This document shows positions 9,805 through 17,013 of a DNA stretch of 64,000 bases, one piece after another (position 1 is the first letter of the stretch; every line of letters begins with the position of its first letter). The notes below the pieces were generated by a model. The model was not told where the DNA came from. It made no database searches and was given only the letters and a program-made list of their open reading frames with translations. Both the position numbers and the translations under genes were made by a program. The stretch lies in NCBI RefSeq assembly GCF_023634865.1, contig NZ_JAMLJN010000008.1, positions 46,797 to 110,796 of the forward strand, in the 5' to 3' direction. This DNA is from Flavobacterium fragile. Its GTDB lineage: Bacteria > Bacteroidota > Bacteroidia > Flavobacteriales > Flavobacteriaceae.

Positions 9805-10542
9805 TTAAAACTTTACTTCAACCTTTTCTGAAAATAATTTTTCCCCTTCATAATACTCGAAGTACCAATTCTCATTTTTCTTAATTAAAACCCCAGATTT
9901 ATCACTTTTCTGTGCAAAATAAGTGTTACTAACCGATGTTTTCATCAAGATAAACATGGTTTCTGGTGTATCATTTACAAGTTTAAAACCATTGTTAATC
10001 GGTATGGCAAATAGCTGGTCATTTGAACTTTCTATTTTTACGCCACTATTCAAGTTGTCATTAATATTTGACACTACAACGACTTCTTTTGGAGGCACTA
10101 CCGCTTCTAGATTATTTTCGGTTTTAAAATTTAATTTATTTTTCAAAGAAGATAACGTTTGTCTAAAAGTAATAGTGTAAGCATTTTTATAATTTTTTTC
10201 TCTACTAGATGCTAATTCACTTTTTAATAAAACACTATTTGTACAATCTTTTATTTCAAAATAAATTTTAGTTAAAAACATAGTATTGGTTTCAACTGGA
10301 AGAGCATAAAGAGCTAAGCATCTATTTCTTAGTAAATCATCTGGAAATTTTTCATTATCATAAAAAACCTCAAAACCTTCACTTTGAAAAAATTTCTTTG
10401 TTAGTTCATTTAAATCATATTTATTAGCCTCATCCAAAAAAGAAAATTGTGACGGAACAATAATATACTTATAATTTTCTTGAGCAAATGCAAATGAAAA
10501 TGAAAATCCAATTAGTAATAATAGTAAAACTGATTTCTTCAC
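9805..10542 (-). CDS. Exported protein of unknown function
   Basis: 245 residues with a clear Sec signal peptide ending near AFAQ (residue 21). The mature part is a mixed alpha/beta protein beginning NYKYIIVPSQFSFLDEANKYDLN, in the style of periplasmic or outer-membrane-associated proteins conserved in Flavobacteriia; I recognise no catalytic motif. It starts two bases after the upstream nucleotidase gene ends, so the two are probably cotranscribed. I do not recognise a named family. Confidence 0.8.
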   Translation of the reverse strand: MKKSVLLLLLIGFSFSFAFAQENYKYIIVPSQFSFLDEANKYDLNELTKKFFQSEGFEVFYDNEKFPDDLLRNRCLALYALPVETNTMFLTKIYFEIKDCTNSVLLKSELASSREKNYKNAYTITFRQTLSSLKNKLNFKTENNLEAVVPPKEVVVVSNINDNLNSGVKIESSNDQLFAIPINNGFKLVNDTPETMFILMKTSVSNTYFAQKSDKSGVLIKKNENWYFEYYEGEKLFSEKVEVKF

Positions 10543-10544
10543 AA

Positions 10545-11237
10545 CTATAATATATTTTTTAATTCTAATAAATGTTTGACCTGAAAAACAGGATTTTCGA
10601 CTTCAATATTTTGCTCGTTGAAAAAAACAGCTTCAATCCCAGCCTCTAGAGCCCCCATGATATCAGCTTCATAGCTATCCCCTATCATTAAGCTTTCTTC
10701 TCTTAAAGCGTTAGCCAAAGATAAGGCAAAATCAAATATTTTGCGATGTGGTTTTTTTACACCGGCCATTTCTGAATTTGTGATCGTTTCAAAATAATGA
10801 TCGATTTTAGAATTCTTCATTTTTTTGGTTTGAACCGATGCAAAACCATTGGTTATAATATGTAATTGATACTTTGGTTTTAAATAATCTAACAACTCAA
10901 TTGCTCCATCAAAAAGATGATTAAATTCTGGTAAATATTTGATATATTCATCTGATAGATGATGAATTAAATTATCGGAGATTTCAATTTGTAATGCATC
11001 AAAAACATCTTTTAAACGATAGTAACGTAAATCGTCGTGGGTAATTTGATTGTCTTGATACAATTTCCAATAATATTGATTTCTTGGAATATAAATATTC
11101 AAAAAATCGGATAATTCAATATTAAATCCTTGTTGTTTAAAAATGGTATCAAATGCAAATCCAGAATTCTTATCAAAATCCCAAAGCGTGTGATCTAAAT
11201 CGAAAAAAAGATGCTTTTTATGATGGAATGGTTTCAT
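10545..11237 (-). CDS. HAD-family pyrimidine 5'-nucleotidase (YjjG type)
   Basis: 230 residues of the haloacid dehalogenase superfamily. HAD motif I is DLDHT (Asp13 nucleophile, Asp15), motif II is in IITNG, motif III is the Lys of VKKPHRKIFDFAL, and motif IV is GDSYEADIMGA. The DLDHTLWDFDKNS opening and alpha-helical cap are typical of YjjG-type noncanonical nucleotide phosphatases, which remove damaged pyrimidine nucleotides. The substrate is inferred from family resemblance only. It precedes the exported unknown at 9805-10542 in the same operon. Confidence 0.85.
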   Translation of the reverse strand: MKPFHHKKHLFFDLDHTLWDFDKNSGFAFDTIFKQQGFNIELSDFLNIYIPRNQYYWKLYQDNQITHDDLRYYRLKDVFDALQIEISDNLIHHLSDEYIKYLPEFNHLFDGAIELLDYLKPKYQLHIITNGFASVQTKKMKNSKIDHYFETITNSEMAGVKKPHRKIFDFALSLANALREESLMIGDSYEADIMGALEAGIEAVFFNEQNIEVENPVFQVKHLLELKNIL

Positions 11238-11320
11238 TTTTATTTTTTAATACGAATTTTCAAATTGTCACCCATTTTGAATTTAGGGATTGTTTTAATA
11301 TGCTACTTATTTCTTAGCCA

Positions 11321-11400
11321 AGCTTATTCAAGCCCAGATGGCACGACACCTTGTATAGCAGACAGTAGTCCTTTAACTGGGCTCAGATTTAGTATGTCGA
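11321..11400 (-). repeat. Putative dispersed intergenic repeat with inverted ends
   Basis: The 198-base gap between the DUF3299 gene and yjjG is GC-richer than its surroundings. It contains AGCCCAG (11331-11337) and its complement CTGGGCT (11377-11383) around a 39-base interior. The layout looks like a non-autonomous or structured repeat rather than a gene. An overlapping plus-strand frame exists but has no support as a protein. Copies elsewhere in the genome would confirm it. Confidence 0.4.
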
Positions 11401-11411
11401 GTCATTAAAAA

Positions 11412-11431
11412 AAGCCCAAACAAATGGGCTT
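11412..11431 (-). terminator. Intrinsic terminator after the ABC/DUF3299 operon
   Basis: A 7-bp stem AAGCCCA / TGGGCTT with a six-base loop lies five bases beyond the DUF3299 stop codon. On the minus strand it is followed by a run of T. Confidence 0.8.
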
Positions 11432-11435
11432 CTGT

Positions 11436-11924
11436 TTATTTACTTTGCGATATAATTTCAGCATTTTCAATATGATAAATCCAATCTTCAACATCGGTTT
11501 CGTTGTATCTGAAGGTCCCTTTTAAAGTAACATAAGTATCGGTTTTTAATTTTGGAGTTGTTCCTTTAAATTTAATACCCGCAATAGTTTCTGGTCCCGA
11601 TTTTCCACAGAAGAAACAAGCTGCAAATACGTTTTTACTCAACGCATAATTTTTGTTGTCAATTGGCACGATAAATCCGCTCATGTAAACGGTTTTCTTT
11701 TGCATCATTTTTAGTTTCATATTAACTTGTGGAAATTCTACTTCGCCATAAGTTGCATGTTTTTTTCTGGTGTATTTGATGTCACCCAACATTTTCCAAG
11801 TTAAGGTATCATTTGCAACCGAAGTCTTTACAACAGATTTTATAGTTGTAGTTTTAGAATCGCTGAAACTCATTAAGGAAATAAAAACTACGAAAGCTAA
11901 AATTAATTTAATATAATTACGCAT
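11436..11924 (-). CDS. Exported DUF3299-like protein, third gene of a zinc-type ABC operon
   Basis: 162 residues with an N-terminal hydrophobic signal (about 4-20). The conserved part resembles DUF3299: VYMSGFIVPID (79-89) followed by CFFC (Cys103, Cys106) in AACFFCGKSG, a possible metal or redox pair. It overlaps the end of the ABC permease gene by 8 bases, so it is translationally coupled to it. DUF3299 proteins accompany ABC transporter pairs in Vibrio Zrg-type zinc loci as I recall, which suggests a periplasmic accessory role in metal handling. That function is inferred; only the fold resemblance and operon position are seen. Confidence 0.75.
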   Translation of the reverse strand: MRNYIKLILAFVVFISLMSFSDSKTTTIKSVVKTSVANDTLTWKMLGDIKYTRKKHATYGEVEFPQVNMKLKMMQKKTVYMSGFIVPIDNKNYALSKNVFAACFFCGKSGPETIAGIKFKGTTPKLKTDTYVTLKGTFRYNETDVEDWIYHIENAEIISQSK

Positions 11925-13176
11925 TGGCTAATGTTTTTGAAATGTTTAAATTATAAGCTTTGACCGCCGGAATAACCGCCGCTAAAAAGCCCACAAATAT
12001 AGTTAGTAAAAATAAAGTTCCTTCTTTCTCCCAAATAAATTCGTAAGGATTAAAACTCATTTTGAAATCTTCTTCTGCCGAATTCGACAACATACTTAAT
12101 CCCACTCTTCCCAAAATCGTACCAAAAACAAATCCAACCACACATAAAAGCAAACTTTCAATCATTACTACTTTAAGAAGTTGTAATCTTTTAGCACCGT
12201 TGACACGCATTAAAGCAAATTCGTTTTTACGTTCTTTTAATGTATTGTAAAGCGCTATGAAAATAGAAATTCCTGAAATCAGCATAATTCCGTATGCTAA
12301 ATATTGTAATGCTGAAATCCCAATTCCAAATAAAGAAAACAAACGATTTACTTCGATTGCTGGAGAAGCAACTTGCATTTTTGTGTTTTGTGCTATAATT
12401 CTAGGCCAAGTTACAATTCCCATTTTGTTGCGGAATTTTAATAAAACCGCTGTAATTTCCATTCTAGGTTCATCTAAAGTCATGTCTGCTTCTTCATGAT
12501 GTTCTTCGCCTTCTACATGAACATGACCTTCTTCGCCGTGAGCGGGATTTTCTTCTGCACCATGACTTCCGTGCATTTGCCAAACGCTTGGAATCGTACA
12601 TAAAATCAAATTATCAACAACTTTGCCTGTTGGTTTTACTATTCCCACAACTTTATAAGCGTAATGTTCATGAACTTCTCCTTCAGCTGCATCACCGTGT
12701 GAACCGAAGAACTCATCACCAATTTTTAAGCTTAATTTTTGAGCAATATCACTTCCAATTACGACTTCAAAATTCTTTTCAAAAAGTTTTCCTTCGGAGA
12801 TTTCGGCTCCGTATTTTTCTAAATAATCGGGTGTTGTTCCTAAGATTTTATAACCACGATAATTGTCGCCAAAGGCTAACGGAATTGCTTTTTGAACAAA
12901 AGGATGTTGCATCCAAACTTTTGCCGAATCGTAACTAATATTTCCTGTTGGAGCATCTACTTGATAAACTGCAGATAAAATCAATTGCAATGGACTTCCT
13001 TGTGCGCCCATTACTAAATCAACTCCGTCAATATTACTGGAAAATTTTTCTTCAAATTGCTTTTCGACCAAGATTAAAGTCGTAATAATCGCAACACTTG
13101 AGGTCAGCAAAACAACACTCAAGATGGTATTTAATGGTTTGAACCATATATTTTTCCATGCTAATTTTGCTATCAT
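11917..13176 (-). CDS. ABC transporter permease, FtsX/MacB type, with His-rich periplasmic loop
   Basis: 419 residues in MacB/LolC architecture: one N-terminal membrane helix (about 18-38), a large periplasmic domain (about 40-280), then three C-terminal helices and the FtsX-type segment (ALMRVNGAKRLQLLKVV). The striking feature is a His/Glu-rich insertion at about 202-230 (His 202, 205, 213, 218, 220, 226, 227) plus His160, 169 and 171, typical of zinc- or other metal-binding loops. Its start overlaps the end of the ATPase gene by 4 bases and its end overlaps the DUF3299 gene. Metal transport or metal-dependent lipoprotein handling is inferred. Confidence 0.88.
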   Translation of the reverse strand: MIAKLAWKNIWFKPLNTILSVVLLTSSVAIITTLILVEKQFEEKFSSNIDGVDLVMGAQGSPLQLILSAVYQVDAPTGNISYDSAKVWMQHPFVQKAIPLAFGDNYRGYKILGTTPDYLEKYGAEISEGKLFEKNFEVVIGSDIAQKLSLKIGDEFFGSHGDAAEGEVHEHYAYKVVGIVKPTGKVVDNLILCTIPSVWQMHGSHGAEENPAHGEEGHVHVEGEEHHEEADMTLDEPRMEITAVLLKFRNKMGIVTWPRIIAQNTKMQVASPAIEVNRLFSLFGIGISALQYLAYGIMLISGISIFIALYNTLKERKNEFALMRVNGAKRLQLLKVVMIESLLLCVVGFVFGTILGRVGLSMLSNSAEEDFKMSFNPYEFIWEKEGTLFLLTIFVGFLAAVIPAVKAYNLNISKTLANA

Positions 13177-13802
13177 ATCAAGGTAATTTTATTGATAAAT
13201 CTTTCTTTAATTCGGTTGTCGTGCGTAACGATTAGTAAAGCCGCTTTATATTCTTTCGATAATGAAGTCAACAATTCGATTACTTTATCTGCATTTTTAT
13301 CATCTAAACTTGATGTGGGTTCATCAGCTAACAATACTTTTGGTTCATTCATCAACGCTCGAGCAATCGAAACACGTTGTTGTTGTCCAATACTTAATTG
13401 CGATGGTAATTTAGACGCTTGGTTTTCGATTCCCAATTGTTCTAATAATTTCTTTGCACGTTTGGTATGTTTTTTACCTGTTGCTAACCAACTTGCCATT
13501 TCTAAATTTTCCAAAACCGTCAACGCCCCAATAAAATGTGATTTTTGAAAAACCACACCAATGTGCTTTCCACGAAATTTATCAGTTGCTTTTTCAGAAA
13601 GGGAAACGATATCGGTTTTATCGATTTCAATTGTTCCTGATTTTGGTTTTAACAAACCTCCTAAAATATGTAAATAAGTAGTTTTCCCTTTTCCAGAATC
13701 ACCTGTAATTAACAAAGTACTTCCTGCTTCACAGTACAAATCGGGCATGTGAAAAATTTGGTCTTTTGAGTAGGAAAAAGTGATGTTTTTGGTGCTAATC
13801 AT
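13173..13802 (-). CDS. ABC transporter ATP-binding protein (LolD/MacB-like)
   Basis: 209 residues, a single nucleotide-binding domain. Walker A is GDSGKGKT (34-41), Q-loop Gln is in VVFQKS, the signature is LSIGQ (136-140, with Ile where most members have Gly), Walker B is VLLADE (156-161) and the switch His is in VTHDNR. It energises the permease encoded by the overlapping downstream gene. The short length and FtsX-type partner place it in the LolD/MacB group, which does mechanical work rather than classic import, so substrate direction is uncertain. Confidence 0.9.
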   Translation of the reverse strand: MISTKNITFSYSKDQIFHMPDLYCEAGSTLLITGDSGKGKTTYLHILGGLLKPKSGTIEIDKTDIVSLSEKATDKFRGKHIGVVFQKSHFIGALTVLENLEMASWLATGKKHTKRAKKLLEQLGIENQASKLPSQLSIGQQQRVSIARALMNEPKVLLADEPTSSLDDKNADKVIELLTSLSKEYKAALLIVTHDNRIKERFINKITLI

Positions 13803-13880
13803 AGTTCAACGAACATTAATTTTAGTGATGCAAGATAAGAAATTGGATAGAAAAATTTCTTAAATAAATTGTAATAAAAA

Positions 13881-13906
13881 CCTTGTGATTTACTTTCATC
13901 ACAAGG
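13881..13906 (-). terminator. Intrinsic terminator after the SOD gene
   Basis: A 9-bp stem CCTTGTGAT / ATCACAAGG with an 8-base loop, followed on the minus strand by a T-rich tract, lies 24 bases beyond the SOD stop codon. Confidence 0.85.
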
Positions 13907-13929
13907 CAATTATATTTTAGACTTAAATA

Positions 13930-14928
13930 TTATTCTTCATCATGCGTACACAATCCTACTATCGAATGGAAAGTGTCATGTAAACCATTTAAAGCTTTAG
14001 TGATTTTTTCGTCAGAAGCTTTAGACTTCACTAATTTATCTAAGGCTTTGCTGTCTTTAGCTAATTTATTTACTGCAGCAACAATTGCTTTTTTATTGAA
14101 TTCAGCTGGAATTTTAGCCATTTTTAAAGCATTTGCTTTTTCAGCCATTTCAGCACTTCTTTCTTTAATTGGTTGTAAATTTCCTTCTTCACTTGGATGG
14201 AAAGTTTGCGACATCACTTTGTGAAACGTTTTGATTTCTGGCCATGAAGCAAAAGTATCAGGTTTTGGCATCGCTGCTTTATATCTTTTACTAACTTCTG
14301 TCCAGTTTACTACATTCCAAATAGCCGATAAATAATCTGCACGTTTGTTTTGATATTTTAAGTAATACGCATGTTCCCAAACGTCGATTCCGAAGATCGG
14401 TGTTCCTTTTACTTCAGCAATATCCATTAACGGATTGTCTTGATTTGGAGTTGAAGTTACTACTAATTTTCCCTCTTTCGTCACTACCAACCAAGCCCAA
14501 CCTGAACCAAAACGACTTGCTCCAGCCGCATTTAATTTTTCTTTCAATCCATCTAAACTTCCGAATGTTTCATTTACCGCTTTTTCTAATTCAGCTGACA
14601 TTTTAGTGTTTTTTTCAGATGTTAAAACAGACCAAAACAACTCGTGATTGTAATGTCCACCACCATTATTACGAACTGCCGCTGGCAAAGTAGAAATCTT
14701 TGCAAAAATTTCGTTTAAGCTTAATTTTCCATCTGCAGTTCCTGCTAAAGCTGTATTAAGATTTTTCACATAAGCAGCGTGATGCTTGCCATAATGAATT
14801 TCCATAGTTTGCGCATCTACAAAAGGCTCCAAAGCATTATATGCATAAGGTAATGCTTTTTGTGTAAACTGAGCTGATGCAGTTAAAGTTACTAAAAGTA
14901 TAGCAACTAAAAATTTTATTTGTTTCAT
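13930..14928 (-). CDS. Exported Fe/Mn superoxide dismutase with extra C-terminal helical domain
   Basis: Converts superoxide to peroxide and oxygen. A signal peptide (about 1-19, cleavage after TASA) sends it to the periplasm. The SOD domain is complete (about 22-220): metal ligands His45 (HYGKHH), His95 (GHYNHELFW), Asp182 and His186 (DVWEH). NGGGHxNH and NQDNPL are Mn-type or cambialistic signatures. At 332 residues it is over 100 longer than normal: residues about 225-332 form an added helical domain with His236, His244, His317, His321, Cys327 and His329 in FHKVMSQTFH and LHDTFHSIVGLC, plausibly metal-binding. Single gene with its own terminator. Confidence 0.92.
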   Translation of the reverse strand: MKQIKFLVAILLVTLTASAQFTQKALPYAYNALEPFVDAQTMEIHYGKHHAAYVKNLNTALAGTADGKLSLNEIFAKISTLPAAVRNNGGGHYNHELFWSVLTSEKNTKMSAELEKAVNETFGSLDGLKEKLNAAGASRFGSGWAWLVVTKEGKLVVTSTPNQDNPLMDIAEVKGTPIFGIDVWEHAYYLKYQNKRADYLSAIWNVVNWTEVSKRYKAAMPKPDTFASWPEIKTFHKVMSQTFHPSEEGNLQPIKERSAEMAEKANALKMAKIPAEFNKKAIVAAVNKLAKDSKALDKLVKSKASDEKITKALNGLHDTFHSIVGLCTHDEE

Positions 14929-15085
14929 GATATTTTAAATTTTGATAAAAATACGGCTAATCGATTAGATAAAAAACTACCAAATCTTAAAATTTCTATA
15001 ATTCTTAATTTAAACGCGAAGATTGTAATGAAAAATTAAGTGTATGTTTTTTTAAATACATAGATTCTGTGTATTTAGAAAAAAA

Positions 15086-15769
15086 TCAAAAAATCCCCTC
15101 ATCCTGAAAACTCAAATACCCATTCTCAGTAATGATAAGATGATCTAAAACTTGAATTTCTAAGGTTTGCCCTGCTTCTTTGATACGTTTTGTGATTTTT
15201 AAATCGGCTTCACTGGCGATTAATTTTCCAGAAGGGTGATTGTGGGAAAGAATTAAACCCGTTGCATTTTGTTCGAATGCCATTTTGAAGATAATTCGAA
15301 TATCCACAACAGTTCCTGTTATTCCGCCTTTTGAGAGTTGGGCTTTGTAGATGACTTTATTGGAATTATTAAGATATAATACCCAAAATTCTTCGTGAGG
15401 TAATTCGCCAATTATGGGTTGCATGATATCGAAAACTGCTTTACTGGAAGTGATTTTTTTGAGTTCGACGGCTTCTTCGGCTCTACGTCTTCGTCCTAAT
15501 TCTAATGCAGCGGCGATGGAAATAGCTTTGGCTTCACCAATTCCTTTGAATTGCATGAGTTGGGAAACCGACATTTTTCCTAACGTATTCAGATTGTTTT
15601 CGGAGGAAGCTAAAATGCGTTGGCACAATTGCACCGCGCTCTCATTTCGAGAACCGGAACCAATTAAGATAGCAAGTAATTCGGAATCAGATAAGGTGGA
15701 TTTACCTTTTAGAAGAAATTTTTCACGTGGGCGATCGTCTTCGGCCCATTGGTTGATTGGCGTGTACAT
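15086..15769 (-). CDS. radC: RadC family JAMM-domain protein
   Basis: 227 residues. An N-terminal helix-hairpin-helix-like part (about 20-95, with FKGIGEAKAISI) precedes the JAMM/MPN metalloprotein domain, whose zinc motif HNHPSG plus Asp (His176, His178, Asp189) and upstream Glu126/Glu127 are intact. It is annotated as a DNA repair protein, but the repair role of RadC is disputed and the biochemical function is not established. It stands alone between the SOD gene and a divergent lipoprotein gene. Confidence 0.93.
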   Translation of the reverse strand: MYTPINQWAEDDRPREKFLLKGKSTLSDSELLAILIGSGSRNESAVQLCQRILASSENNLNTLGKMSVSQLMQFKGIGEAKAISIAAALELGRRRRAEEAVELKKITSSKAVFDIMQPIIGELPHEEFWVLYLNNSNKVIYKAQLSKGGITGTVVDIRIIFKMAFEQNATGLILSHNHPSGKLIASEADLKITKRIKEAGQTLEIQVLDHLIITENGYLSFQDEGIF

Positions 15770-15918
15770 AAAATTTTATTTTGGCGTTTATGAGAACAAA
15801 AATAATTGAAAAAATTGGAATGTCAAAATTATTGATGGGTGATGGAAGACTTTATCTAAACTTTAGAATGATTAATACTAAATTGAACTAAAGTTTCGTT
15901 TTCATTAAAATCAAACTT

Positions 15919-16566
15919 ATGAAATTTACTGGAATTATTTTATTGTCTTTTTTATTTCTGAATTGTAAAAAAGAAACCATTAAAACTAAAGTTGCGCAAC
16001 AGATTGAATCAAAAACAGAAATCAAAGCAATTGAAAACCCAACTGATTTCTATGAAAAACTTTCCAATGCAGCGATTTCGATAATTGATCCTGAAGTGGT
16101 TTACACTCCGGATTATGTTGGGATAAAATATCCGAATGGAGATGTTCCGGCAAAAACGGGTGTTTGCACGGATGTGTTGATTCGAGCGTATCGAAAATTA
16201 GGAATTGATTTGCAAAAAGAAGTTCATGAAGACATGAAAGCTAACTTTTCTTTGTATCCGAATTTAGAAAAATGGGGTTTGAAAACTACCGATAAAAACA
16301 TCGACCACAGAAGGGTTCCCAATTTAGAAGTTTTCTTTGCTCGAAAAGGAGAAAGTTTACCCATAACTCAAAACTCAAACGATTACAAAACAGGTGATTT
16401 AGTCACTTGGATGATTGGTGATAAATTACCGCATATTGGTATTGTAACGCACATAAAATCAGGAAATGGCAACCCAATGATTGTCCACAACGTAGGAAGC
16501 GGACAAGTTTTAGAAGATTGCTTGTTGAGTTGGAAAATTGTGGGGCATTTTAGATATGGAAAGTAA
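15919..16566 (+). CDS. DUF1287 lipoprotein, NlpC/P60-like hydrolase fold
   Basis: 215 residues with a lipoprotein signal (lipobox FLFLNC, Cys16). The DUF1287 core shows TGVCTDVLIRAYRKLGIDLQ (presumed catalytic Cys), a middle HRRVPNLEVFFARKG block, and LPHIGIVTH with the presumed catalytic His followed by IVHNVGSG. These correspond to a papain-like cysteine hydrolase arrangement related to NlpC/P60, suggesting cell-wall peptide cleavage, although no activity is established for the family. Its last 17 bases overlap the end of the convergent gene. Confidence 0.85.
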   Translation: MKFTGIILLSFLFLNCKKETIKTKVAQQIESKTEIKAIENPTDFYEKLSNAAISIIDPEVVYTPDYVGIKYPNGDVPAKTGVCTDVLIRAYRKLGIDLQKEVHEDMKANFSLYPNLEKWGLKTTDKNIDHRRVPNLEVFFARKGESLPITQNSNDYKTGDLVTWMIGDKLPHIGIVTHIKSGNGNPMIVHNVGSGQVLEDCLLSWKIVGHFRYGK

Positions 16567-16999
16567 ATTTCAACTTTTCATACCAAGTAATTTTAATATT
16601 TCTTAACTCGGCAACTTCTTCAAAACCATATGCCTTTTTAATAAAAAAACACACATAATTTTTATTCATTTCAGTTAAATCATTTCTACAACTTAAATAG
16701 ATTTTTTGAAAGTCAATTAAACATTCTATATATATTGAAATTTCTTTTTTTGCTTCTAAATTTGCCTTAAAAACGAAAGCAGATGAACTTTGTCTATAAT
16801 CAGGATTATCGAAATAAATTTTAGAGTTAGAAACCTCTATCTTCTCTCCAAATAACTGAAAAAAGTCATCACATAAAGAATTACTAATAATTTGAATAGA
16901 CTCATTTAACTCTTTTAAAATCAAAAAATCTTCTTCATTACTTCTTGTTGAATTACTTAGTTCACTTAATAGCGAATATGTCTTAAATTTGTTCTTCAT
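16550..16999 (-). CDS. Hypothetical protein, cytoplasmic
   Basis: 149 residues from the ATG at 16999 (the TTG just before it is less likely). No signal peptide or membrane helix. The sequence is acidic and helical in its N-terminal third, then beta-rich (SAFVFKANLEAKKEISIYIE), without recognised motifs. It lies 14 bases downstream of mpl on the same strand, so may share its transcript, and its 3' end overlaps the DUF1287 gene by 17 bases. AT content is higher than in mpl, as seen in lineage-specific genes. Function unknown. Confidence 0.65.
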   Translation of the reverse strand: MKNKFKTYSLLSELSNSTRSNEEDFLILKELNESIQIISNSLCDDFFQLFGEKIEVSNSKIYFDNPDYRQSSSAFVFKANLEAKKEISIYIECLIDFQKIYLSCRNDLTEMNKNYVCFFIKKAYGFEEVAELRNIKITWYEKLKFTFHI

Positions 17000-17013
17000 C
17001 AAATTCAGATATC

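Noticed and set aside
11211..11408. Plus-strand open frame of 65 codons over the yjjG start and the following gap
   Set aside because: It overlaps the start of a well-supported gene and reads through a putative repeat; no protein-like features.
12588..12938. Plus-strand frame rich in Leu and His opposite the ABC permease
   Set aside because: Antisense shadow of the permease's periplasmic domain; composition follows the real gene's codons.
13803..13880. Zur-type operator upstream of the ABC operon
   Set aside because: I looked for a TGTTATA-type palindrome and found none, so metal regulation is not supported by a visible site.
15053..15077. Terminator after radC (TAAATACA / TGTATTTA)
   Set aside because: The stem is weak and A/T-rich, and the minus-strand side is followed by A rather than T.
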